Positions 1 to 7,844 of a stretch of DNA of 7,844 bases are shown here, piece after piece. The notes beneath the pieces were generated by a model. The model ran no database searches and was not told the origin of the DNA. It saw only the letters and a program-made list of their open reading frames with translations. Numbering within the stretch: the first letter of the stretch is position 1; the number at the start of each line of letters is the position of its first letter. This DNA comes from an uncultured Fretibacterium sp. GTDB lineage: Bacteria; Synergistota; Synergistia; Synergistales; Aminobacteriaceae. Position numbers and translations under genes: made by a program. The stretch covers positions 1-7,844 of the forward strand of contig CAJPSE010000071.1 in assembly GCA_905373185.1 (NCBI GenBank), in the 5' to 3' direction.

Positions 1-1663
1 GGCGCCCGCCGATGCGAAGGTGCGGGATGTCCTCTCGGGGGCCTTCGGGGTGGAGTTCGTCCTCCGGCCCGAGGAGAAGCCGAAGTCCGAGCCCGGAGGG
101 AAAGGAAAGGCCGGGAAGGGTCCGAAGCCCAAGCCCGCGGGGCCGTCGCCCGTCCTGACGGAGCGTCCCCCCATCGTCACGGTCATGGGGCACGTGGACC
201 ACGGGAAGACGACGCTGCTGGACCACATCCGCCACGCCAACGTGACCGCGCAGGAGGCCGGGGGGATCACGCAGCATATCGGCGCCTACATCGTCACGCA
301 CGACAAGAAGCCAATCGTCTTCCTGGACACCCCCGGTCACGAGGCCTTTACGGCGATGCGCGCGCGGGGCGCGAGTGTGACGGACATCGTCATCCTAGTC
401 GTGGCCGCCGACGATGGGGTCATGCCCCAGACGCGGGAGGCGATCGACCACGTGAAGGCGGCGAAGGTCCCGATCGTGGTGGCGGTGAACAAGGTGGACA
501 AGCCTGCGGCCAAGCCGGACCGCGTCCGCCAGCAGCTTGCGGACGTCGGCCTGGTCCCGGAGGAGTGGGGCGGCGACGTGGTCATGGTGGACGTCTCCGC
601 CAAGACGGGCGACGGCATCCCTCAGCTTCTGGAGATGGTGCTCCTGGTCGCGGAGATGCAGGAGCTGAAGGGGGACCCCGGGGCGTCCCCGACGGGCGTC
701 GTCGTGGAGGCCCAGCTGGACAAGGGCAAGGGCCCCGTGGCGACCGTCATCGTGCAGCAGGGCACGCTGCAGCGCGGCGACATCGTCCTCTTCGGGTCGG
801 CGTGGGGAAAGGTGAGGGCCCTGTTCGACTGGGCGGGCAAGCCGATCAAGAAGGCCGGCCCGAGCATCCCCGCGGAGATCCTGGGGCTGGACGAGGTCCC
901 GCAGCCCGGTGAGACCTTCACCGTCGTTCAGAGCGAGCGGGAGGCGCGCAGCGCCCTGGCGGACAGCCGCGCCCGCGAGCGGGACGCGGGGGCCCCGTCG
1001 AAGCGGGCGTCCCTAGAGGACCTCTACGCCCAGATGCAGTCGGGGCAGATCCCGCAGCTGAGCCTCGTGGTGAAGTGCGACGTGCAGGGCTCTCTGGAGG
1101 CCCTGGCTGCATCCCTGGAGAAGCTGGCGACCAACGAGGTGGGGGTCACCATCGTGCACCGGGGCGTCGGGCGCATCGCGGAGTCCGACGTGATGCTGGC
1201 CTCGACCTCCAACGCGGTCATCATCGGCTTCAACGTCCGGCCGGACGCCAACGCCAAGCGGGCCGCCGAGGCGGACGGGGTGGAGATTCGGACCTACGAC
1301 ATCATCTACGACGTCATCGACGACGTCAAGGCCGCGATGAGCGGGCTCCTGAAGCCCAACCTCAGGGAGGAGCGCCTGGGCGAGGTGGAGATCCGGGAGA
1401 TCTTCAAGATCCCGAAGGCGGGCAAGATCGCCGGCTGCCACGTCATGCAGGGGCTGGTCCGCCGCAGCGCGCGGGTGCGCGTCGTGCGTGCGGGGATCGT
1501 CATCTGGGACGGCGGCATCGCGACCCTCCGTCACTTCAAGGACGAGGCCCGCGAGGTCAAGGCGGGATTCGACTGCGGCATCGCGCTCGAGGGGTTCCAG
1601 GACTTCGAGGTCGGCGACGTCCTGGAGGCCTACGAGGTCGTCGAGGAGAAGCGCAGCCTGTAG
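1..1663 (+). CDS. infB: Translation initiation factor IF-2, C-terminal part (5' end outside window)
   Basis: IF-2 is the GTPase that brings fMet-tRNA to the 30S subunit and promotes 50S joining. The frame is open from base 2 and ends at TAG 1661-1663, so about 553 residues are visible; E. coli IF-2 has 890, so the N-terminal region is missing. The first ~60 residues include a Lys/Pro/Gly-rich linker. The G domain follows with all motifs intact: G1 GHVDHGKT (188-211), G2 GGITQHIG, G3 DTPGHE (326-343), G4 NKVD (488-499) and G5 SAK (596-604). Next come the beta-barrel domain II (from [17 protein letters not shown]), domain III (from [16 protein letters not shown]) and the fMet-tRNA-binding domain IV ([14 protein letters not shown] to [12 protein letters not shown]). 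A GTG at base 20 is not the real start, because the frame continues upstream in the expected linker. rbfA follows after 54 bp, the usual infB neighbour. Identification is certain; only the true start cannot be seen. Confidence 0.98.
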   Translation, partial: APADAKVRDVLSGAFGVEFVLRPEEKPKSEPGGKGKAGKGPKPKPAGPSPVLTERPPIVTVMGHVDHGKTTLLDHIRHANVTAQEAGGITQHIGAYIVTHDKKPIVFLDTPGHEAFTAMRARGASVTDIVILVVAADDGVMPQTREAIDHVKAAKVPIVVAVNKVDKPAAKPDRVRQQLADVGLVPEEWGGDVVMVDVSAKTGDGIPQLLEMVLLVAEMQELKGDPGASPTGVVVEAQLDKGKGPVATVIVQQGTLQRGDIVLFGSAWGKVRALFDWAGKPIKKAGPSIPAEILGLDEVPQPGETFTVVQSEREARSALADSRARERDAGAPSKRASLEDLYAQMQSGQIPQLSLVVKCDVQGSLEALAASLEKLATNEVGVTIVHRGVGRIAESDVMLASTSNAVIIGFNVRPDANAKRAAEADGVEIRTYDIIYDVIDDVKAAMSGLLKPNLREERLGEVEIREIFKIPKAGKIAGCHVMQGLVRRSARVRVVRAGIVIWDGGIATLRHFKDEAREVKAGFDCGIALEGFQDFEVGDVLEAYEVVEEKRSL

Positions 1664-1703
1664 ACCGAGGTTGGGACAGGGCGCCGGGACCGGAAGGAAA
1701 TAA

Positions 1704-1720
1704 AGGGGTGAAGGGTTTTG
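1704..1720 (+). promoter_or_regulatory. Ribosome binding site and TTG start of rbfA
   Basis: AGGGG at 1704-1708 lies 9 bases before TTG 1718-1720. An in-frame stop (TGA 1709-1711) excludes any start further upstream. The alternative ATG at 1733 has only a weak GGGGA (1720-1724) in front of it, so TTG is slightly favoured on spacing, although ATG is the commoner codon. The difference is five residues (MGTFR). Confidence 0.45.
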
Positions 1721-2110
1721 GGGACGTTTCGCATGGCGCGAATCAACAAGCAGCTCCAGCGGGAAATAGCCCTTCTGCTGGAGCACCGCATCAAGAACGA
1801 GGCCGTGAAGGACGCCATCATCACGGGCGTGGAATGTTCCCGTGACCTGGAACAGGCGCGGGTGTTCTTCACCGCCGTGGACCCGGACCGGCGCGCCGCC
1901 CTCCAGGAGGAGCTCCAGGGCGTGAAGGGGGCGCTCCGGACCCTGCTGGGTCAGGTGCTGACCCTGCGCCATATCCCGGCCCTGGATTTCGTTCCGGACC
2001 GGAGCGTGGACTACGGGGAGAGGATCGACGGGATCCTGCACCGCCTGGGGCTCGACTCCCTTCCCGAGCAGGGGGCGGAGGGCGGTTCGGAGGAGGAGAC
2101 GGATGACTGA
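1718..2110 (+). CDS. rbfA: 30S ribosome-binding factor RbfA
   Basis: RbfA is a small KH-fold protein that binds the immature 30S subunit and helps mature the 5' end of 16S rRNA. The product is 130 residues from TTG 1718, or 125 from ATG 1733; E. coli RbfA has 133. Family features run in order: the N-terminal helix ARINKQLQREIALLLEHRI, the strand segment ITGVECSRDLEQARVFFT (family pattern V.VS.DL..A.V), the helix LRTLLGQVLTLRHIPALDF, and DRSVDYGERIDGILHRL near the end. The usual KDPR after the first helix is replaced by KNEAVKDA, so this copy is somewhat divergent there. The acidic tail (GGSEEETDD) is unremarkable. The gene sits between infB and nrnA, its standard position, and its last 8 bases overlap the nrnA start, suggesting translational coupling. 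Confidence 0.93.
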   Translation: MGTFRMARINKQLQREIALLLEHRIKNEAVKDAIITGVECSRDLEQARVFFTAVDPDRRAALQEELQGVKGALRTLLGQVLTLRHIPALDFVPDRSVDYGERIDGILHRLGLDSLPEQGAEGGSEEETDD

Positions 2111-3113
2111 GCGTTCCGAGCCCTGTTTTGCCGAGGTGTCCGCGCTTCTGAGGGCGTTTTCCCGCTGGACTCTGTTCATTCACCAGAAGGCCGACGGGGA
2201 TGCCGTCGGGTCGGCGTCGGCGCTCTTCGAGGCCGGTGCGCTCCTGGGGCGCCGGGTGCGCTGGATGGGGCCCGACGCGTCGCTTCCCATGCCGTACCGC
2301 TTCCTGCCCCACACGGACGAATACCTTTCCTGCGAGGAGCTCGCCTTTGACGATACGGGGGAGCTCTATGTCTTTCTGGACTCCTCGAACGAGGACCGCG
2401 GGGTTCGGGGCGTCAAGGGCCGTGCGCCGGGGACGACCGTCCTGAACCTGGACCACCACGAGGACAACTCTCGATACGGGACCCTGAACTGCGTCGACCC
2501 TTCCTGTTCCTCGACCACGGAGCTCCTGTACCGCCTTTTCAGGTCGGAGGGCTGGAAGGTGACGACGGCCATTGCTGAGAGCCTGTATACCGGGCTCGTC
2601 ACGGACACCGGGGCCTTCATGTTCAGCAACACGACGCCGCGGGCTCATCGCCTGGCGGCGGACCTTCTGGAGCTGGGGGTGGACCCGTCGCGGATCGAGG
2701 CGCGCGTCTACCACAACCGATCGCTGAACGCCATGGCGCTCTGGGCGCGGGCCCTCTCCCGCATCGAGGTCTGGGGGAGGGACGGGGAGTTCTCCCTGTC
2801 GTGGCTCTCGCACGGCGACTTCTCCGAGACGGGCTCTCGGGCCGCGGACACCGAGGGGCTGGTCAATCAGCTGCTGACAGTCCGTGGGGTCCGTTTCGCC
2901 ATGATCCTCTCCGAGCTGGAGCCGGGGCGGGTCAAGATCAGTTTTCGATCCGAGGAGGGCACGGTCCCGGCCGCGGCCGTCGCCCGGAGCCTCGGAGGGG
3001 GCGGGCACCCCAGGGCTGCCGGGGCGACCCTGGAGGGCCCCGTGAAGGACGTTGTGCGAAAGGTTCGGTCCGCATTGGAAGAGCGCCATGCCGAATGGGC
3101 TGCTGATCGTTGA
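2103..3113 (+). CDS. nrnA: DHH/DHHA1 phosphoesterase, NrnA-type oligoribonuclease / pAp phosphatase
   Basis: NrnA-family enzymes degrade 2-5 nt RNAs (nanoRNAs) and many also remove the 3' phosphate from pAp; they are cytoplasmic and Mn-dependent. This protein has 336 residues, slightly longer than B. subtilis NrnA. The metal-site motifs are present: H27-x3-D31-G-D33 in HQKADGDAVGS (27-37), D93 in LDSSNEDR, D117-H118-H119 in LDHHEDN, and D168 in TGLVTDTGAF. The C-terminal DHHA1 substrate-binding motif GGGGHPRAAG lies at 298-307. Position 30 is Ala where many members have Pro (PDGD). ATG 2103 overlaps the rbfA stop by 8 bp and follows a strong GGAGGAGG (2089-2096). The end overlaps truB by 26 bp. 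The rbfA-nrnA-truB order is a known infB-operon variant. Full-length RecJ is excluded by size; specificity for nanoRNA, pAp or c-di-NMP products cannot be read from sequence alone. Confidence 0.93.
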   Translation: MTERSEPCFAEVSALLRAFSRWTLFIHQKADGDAVGSASALFEAGALLGRRVRWMGPDASLPMPYRFLPHTDEYLSCEELAFDDTGELYVFLDSSNEDRGVRGVKGRAPGTTVLNLDHHEDNSRYGTLNCVDPSCSSTTELLYRLFRSEGWKVTTAIAESLYTGLVTDTGAFMFSNTTPRAHRLAADLLELGVDPSRIEARVYHNRSLNAMALWARALSRIEVWGRDGEFSLSWLSHGDFSETGSRAADTEGLVNQLLTVRGVRFAMILSELEPGRVKISFRSEEGTVPAAAVARSLGGGGHPRAAGATLEGPVKDVVRKVRSALEERHAEWAADR

Positions 3114-4026
3114 CAAGCCGGAGGGCGTCCGGAGCACGGACTGTGTCGCCCGGGTGCGGCGGGCCTTCGGCAAGGGCGTGCGCGTCGGGCATGCCGGAAC
3201 CCTGGACTCCACGGCCTCGGGACTCCTGGTCGTCCTCGTGGGGTCCGCGACGCGCCTCTCGGACTACGTGATGCGGCTTCCCAAGGTCTACAGGGCGACG
3301 GTGCGCCTGGGAGCGGAGACGGACACCTGCGACCGAACCGGCGAGGTGGTCTTCCGCGGCGATGCCGCGTGCGTGGATGAGGCCGCCTTCGACCGGGTCC
3401 TGCCCTCCTTCTGGGGCATGAGGATGCAGCGGCCCCCCGAGATCTCCGCCCTGAAGGTAAACGGGGAGCCCTCGCACCGCCTGGCCCGTTCCGGGCGGGG
3501 CGGCGTTCTGCCGGAGCGGCCGGTGATGATGGAGAGCGTTCGCCGCCGCTCCGCCCTGGCGGACGGCCGCGTCGAGATCGAGGTCGTCTGTGGCAGGGGC
3601 ACCTATATCCGCAGCCTCGCGCGGGACATCGGGGCCAGGCTGGGCTGTGGCGCCCACATCGAGGCCCTGCGCCGCCTTTCGATCGGCCCTTTTCGGGTCT
3701 CCGAGGCCCTGTCCGACCTCTCGGCGCTCGCTTCCGCGCCGCTGCGTTCCCCGAGGGAGGCCGTCGCCCCCTTCCATCGGATTCTCCTGACGGAGCGGGC
3801 GGAGGCGCGCATTCTGAACGGCCTTCCCGTGCCCCTGCGGGAGGCCGGCCGCTATGTTCCCGGGACCGTGGGGTTCGCGGGCGGCCTGTGCGTCGAGGGA
3901 GCCGGGATGATAGGCTTTGCCGACAGGGAGGTTGGTGAAAAGGAGGCCGGAGAAAGGGGCGGGGGGGAGATTCTGCTGCGGCCCCGTGCCAACATCTCCG
4001 TTCGGGATGAGGCGGAGGGGACATGA
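3088..4026 (+). CDS. truB: tRNA pseudouridine(55) synthase TruB
   Basis: TruB isomerises U55 in the T-loop of nearly all tRNAs to pseudouridine and also acts as a tRNA-folding chaperone. From ATG 3088 the product has 312 residues, close to E. coli TruB (314), and begins MPNGLLIVDKPEG as the family does. An in-frame start at 3052 would add 12 residues with no family match, and GGAAGAG (3077-3083) precedes ATG 3088. The catalytic Asp is D40 in GHAGTLDSTASGLL, and the conserved active-site Tyr is Y68 in KVYRATVRLGAETDT. RPPEISALKVNG and GTYIRSLARDIGARLGCG are also recognisable; the C-terminal ~80 residues correspond to the PUA-like region. Small deviations are Ser after the catalytic Asp (often Pro) and His in EPSHRLAR where Tyr is usual. 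The gene overlaps nrnA by 26 bp and ribF by 4 bp (ATGA). Confidence 0.96.
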   Translation: MPNGLLIVDKPEGVRSTDCVARVRRAFGKGVRVGHAGTLDSTASGLLVVLVGSATRLSDYVMRLPKVYRATVRLGAETDTCDRTGEVVFRGDAACVDEAAFDRVLPSFWGMRMQRPPEISALKVNGEPSHRLARSGRGGVLPERPVMMESVRRRSALADGRVEIEVVCGRGTYIRSLARDIGARLGCGAHIEALRRLSIGPFRVSEALSDLSALASAPLRSPREAVAPFHRILLTERAEARILNGLPVPLREAGRYVPGTVGFAGGLCVEGAGMIGFADREVGEKEAGERGGGEILLRPRANISVRDEAEGT

Positions 4027-4955
4027 TCCTGGTCCTTGGTGCCTTCGACGGCTTTCATCGCGGACATGTCCGCCTTCTGGACCGGGCCCGGTCCATGGCG
4101 CGTTCCCTGGGCACGGACTGGGGGGTCGCGACCTTCTCCCCGCACCCGGGGCTCGTGTTGGGGACGATGCGCTCGACCCTCTTCACCGTCAGGGAGCGGG
4201 AGCTCATCCGGTGCGTCCTGGGGATCCCCCATCTGATCGTTCTTCCGTTCGACGAGCGCATGAGGAACCTTGCCCCCCACGATTTCTGGGCGGAGCTGAA
4301 ATTCCTGGCGGACGTGGAGGGGGTCGTCGTGGGCAGGGACTTCCGCTTCGGGGTCGAGGGGATGGGGACGGCGTCGCTCCTCGAGGGGTTCTGCCGCGAG
4401 GATGGGACGGCGTTCTTCGCGGAGGACCTGCTGGAGCGCGGAGGAGGGGATGGGGAAAAAATCTCCAGCTCCGCGATACGCGGCCGAGTGCGGCGGGGGG
4501 ATGTCTTGGGCGCCGCGGCCGACCTGGGGTACCCCTGGTTCCTCCGGACGGACGTCCTGCACGGGGACGAACGGGGGCGCAAGCTGGGGTATCCGACGGC
4601 GAACCTGAACATTGGAGGGCCGAGAACGCTCCCCGCCGACGGCGTCTATGCCGTGTCCCTGATCGCACGGGGGCGGTGGCGCTGCGGCGCGCTCTCGATG
4701 GGCCGCAACCCGACCTTCGGTGATGTCCACGAGCGGCGCGCCGAGGTCTTCGTCCTGGACTTCGAGGGGGACCTCTATGGGGCGGAGCTGGCCGTGTTCT
4801 TCCTCGAGCGGCTCAGGCCCGAGCGGCGTTTTTCGGACGCCGCGCGTCTGACGGAGCAGATTGCCGCGGACGTGGCGCGCTGCCGCGCGGTTTACGAGGA
4901 GCGCATGAGCGCGGCCCCGGAGCTCTTCGAGGCCTTTCTGCGCTGTTTTCATTAA
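4023..4955 (+). CDS. ribF: Bifunctional riboflavin kinase / FAD synthetase RibF
   Basis: RibF phosphorylates riboflavin to FMN and adenylates FMN to FAD. The protein has 310 residues (E. coli RibF 313). The N-terminal nucleotidyltransferase domain shows GAFDGFHRGH (6-15), TFSPHP (37-42), GRDFRFG (104-110) and ISSSAIRGRVRRGDV (147-161), matching the family's GNFDGVHxGH, TFxPHP, DFRFG and ISSTxIR. The C-terminal kinase domain shows GRKLGYPTANL (185-195), GRNPTFG (227-233) and the catalytic Glu E241 in AEVFVLDFEGDLYG. The N-terminus is short before the first motif, but no earlier in-frame start exists. ATG 4023 overlaps the truB stop as ATGA and is preceded by GGAGG (4014-4018). It is the last gene of this operon here; rpsO and pnp, which often follow, are absent. 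No FMN riboswitch motif was seen. Confidence 0.96.
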   Translation: MILVLGAFDGFHRGHVRLLDRARSMARSLGTDWGVATFSPHPGLVLGTMRSTLFTVRERELIRCVLGIPHLIVLPFDERMRNLAPHDFWAELKFLADVEGVVVGRDFRFGVEGMGTASLLEGFCREDGTAFFAEDLLERGGGDGEKISSSAIRGRVRRGDVLGAAADLGYPWFLRTDVLHGDERGRKLGYPTANLNIGGPRTLPADGVYAVSLIARGRWRCGALSMGRNPTFGDVHERRAEVFVLDFEGDLYGAELAVFFLERLRPERRFSDAARLTEQIAADVARCRAVYEERMSAAPELFEAFLRCFH

Positions 4956-4962
4956 TAATATT

Positions 4963-4975
4963 GGGGCTTCGCCCC
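4963..4975 (+). repeat. GC hairpin just after ribF
   Basis: GGGGC (4963-4967), loop TTC, GCCCC (4971-4975) form a perfect 5-bp hairpin eight bases after the ribF stop, preceded by the AT-rich TAATAATATT. It is placed where an operon-end signal would be expected, but no T-tract follows, so it is not a standard intrinsic terminator. Its right arm is shared with stem P1 of the larger element, so the two pairings exclude each other. Confidence 0.5.
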
Positions 4976-5039
4976 CTGGTGAAGAACCTAAGCGACCGAC
5001 ACGGCTCGTACCTCGCCGGTCGTCTGCTTAAAGCCCCCA

Positions 5040-5061
5040 CGCCGCTATCAGGATAGCGGCG
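5040..5061. repeat. Perfect 10-bp inverted repeat
   Basis: Arms 5040-5049 (CGCCGCTATC) and 5052-5061 (GATAGCGGCG) are perfect reverse complements separated by AG. As RNA this gives a 9-bp stem with a CAGG loop. It has no T-tract on either strand, so it is not an obvious terminator. It is the strongest single stem of the structured block between ribF and tatD. Confidence 0.75.
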
Positions 5062-5161
5062 GCCCCGGCAAGTTCCTTCCTCAAAAGCAGCAAGCTGGGG
5101 TACCACCGGGGGGCTTCGTGAATAAAATCAGTGTTTTCCTGGATAGTTCCCGTCCGGGGTT

Positions 5162-5183
5162 CCCAGGGGACGCGTCCCCTGGG
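5162..5183. repeat. Perfect 22-bp palindrome
   Basis: CCCAGGGGACG at 5162-5172 is followed directly by its exact reverse complement at 5173-5183, with no spacer; the centre is ACGCGT. Such a long spacer-less palindrome can extrude as a cruciform or be bound by a dimeric protein. It forms a unit with the hairpin at 5190-5206, and the pair resembles dispersed intergenic repeats with GC-rich palindromes. It lies 55 bp upstream of tatD, so an operator role is possible but there is no direct support for it. Confidence 0.75.
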
Positions 5184-5189
5184 CGGGGT

Positions 5190-5206
5190 ATGGGGCGGAG
5201 CCCCAT
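5190..5206 (+). repeat. 7-bp GC hairpin upstream of tatD
   Basis: ATGGGGC (5190-5196), loop GGA, GCCCCAT (5200-5206) form a perfect 7-bp stem. It follows the 22-bp palindrome by six bases and echoes the GGGGC-TTC-GCCCC hairpin after ribF. No T-run follows directly, so termination is unlikely. In the + strand transcript it would sit 20 bases upstream of the tatD ribosome binding site. Confidence 0.65.
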
Positions 5207-5226
5207 GTCCGTTATCTTGAGGCTTT

Positions 5227-5237
5227 GGAGGTTTTTT
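5227..5237 (+). promoter_or_regulatory. Ribosome binding site of tatD
   Basis: GGAGG at 5227-5231 is followed by six T bases and then ATG 5238. This near-ideal site fixes the tatD start. It argues against a GTG at 5118 in the same frame, which would add 40 residues translated through the palindromic repeats. Confidence 0.85.

Positions 5238-7844
<2,607 letters not shown>

Larger units (their letters stand above)
4963..5118 (+). other. Structured intergenic element: possible four-stem RNA or folded repeat
   Basis: This block in the ribF-tatD gap is built almost entirely of nested inverted repeats. By hand, as + strand RNA: P1 pairs 4971-4981 with 5104-5114 (11 bp, one G-U); P2 pairs 4993-4998 with 5017-5022, extended by 4989-4992 with 5027-5030; P3 pairs 5040-5048 with 5053-5061 (loop CAGG); P4 pairs 5062-5069 with 5094-5101 (8 bp, two G-U). 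P3 and P4 abut, and P4 ends two bases before P1 closes, giving a compact four-way junction of about 144 nt. The three G-U pairs would be A-C mismatches on the other strand, favouring + strand RNA. GGGGCTTCG occurs at both edges (4963-4971, 5110-5118). No known RNA family was recognised and no promoter is evident. It may instead be a MITE-like or other palindromic DNA repeat; chance folding in high-G+C DNA cannot be excluded without computation. Confidence 0.4.

Noticed and set aside
4963..5061. Hairpins 4963-4975 and 5040-5061 as intrinsic terminators for the infB operon.
   Set aside because: Neither is followed by a T-tract on the + strand, and the second has none on the minus strand either.
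4990..5110. SRP RNA, RNase P RNA, FMN or preQ1 riboswitch, or group II intron domain V in the ribF-tatD gap.
   Set aside because: I looked for the conserved cores of each on both strands. Only short chance resemblances (such as GAGGAAGGAA on the minus strand) were found.
5097..5113. On the minus strand, GGTGGTACC resembles the conserved T-box segment.
   Set aside because: No other T-box element (specifier stem, terminator/antiterminator pair) is visible and there is no minus-strand gene downstream to regulate. The match arises from the GGTACC palindrome next to the G-run.
5028..5125. Minus-strand reading of the intergenic block looks like a short hydrophobic peptide tail, possibly a decayed gene.
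   Set aside because: There is no start signal and no recognisable family, and the stretch is better explained by inverted repeats.
5118..5237. In-frame GTG at 5118 that would extend TatD by 40 residues.
   Set aside because: The extension runs through the palindromic repeats, has no TatD similarity, and the ATG at 5238 has an ideal GGAGG site and gives the family's normal N-terminus.

Overview
The window is a gene-dense bacterial chromosomal segment of visibly high G+C, with strong G/C preference at third codon positions. All eight genes lie on the + strand and are housekeeping genes: the 3' part of infB, then rbfA, nrnA, truB, ribF, a 282-bp non-coding gap, tatD, tgt, and the 5' part of a Sua5-type threonylcarbamoyl-AMP synthase gene (tsaC/sua5) that runs off the right edge. 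An nrnA-type DHH gene between rbfA and truB is a known variant of the infB operon in several phyla (Clostridia, Thermotogota, Synergistota, some Deltaproteobacteria and Actinobacteria). High G+C with a queuosine-pathway tgt and a two-domain Sua5 would fit a high-G+C member of Synergistota, but this is a weak guess from general flavour.

Region 1 (1-4955) is the translation-initiation and ribosome-maturation operon. IF2 (infB) is followed after 54 bp by rbfA (16S rRNA maturation). Then rbfA/nrnA overlap by 8 bp, nrnA/truB by 26 bp and truB/ribF by 4 bp, so the last four genes are probably translationally coupled. Their products act in translation initiation, small-subunit maturation, nanoRNA/pAp turnover, tRNA psi55 formation and FMN/FAD synthesis.

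Region 2 (4956-5237) is the only substantial gap and the only part not explained by ordinary genes. It holds a compact block (about 4963-5118) whose arms can be drawn by hand as a four-stem junction. Three G-U wobble pairs occur only if it is read as + strand RNA. After it comes a separate palindromic unit (5162-5206) made of a perfect 22-bp palindrome and a 7-bp GC hairpin. I saw no convincing promoter or intrinsic terminator with a T-tract. These sequences look like dispersed intergenic repeats or a structured RNA and are the main candidates for something undescribed.

Region 3 (5238-7844) is a second tightly packed set: tatD (metal-dependent hydrolase), tgt (queuine/preQ1 tRNA-guanine transglycosylase) and tsaC/sua5 (t6A37 synthesis), overlapping by 8 and 4 bp. 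Tgt modifies anticodon position 34 and the Sua5 product feeds t6A at position 37. With truB upstream, the window is enriched in tRNA modification. No mobile-element gene, CRISPR array, tRNA or rRNA was recognised.
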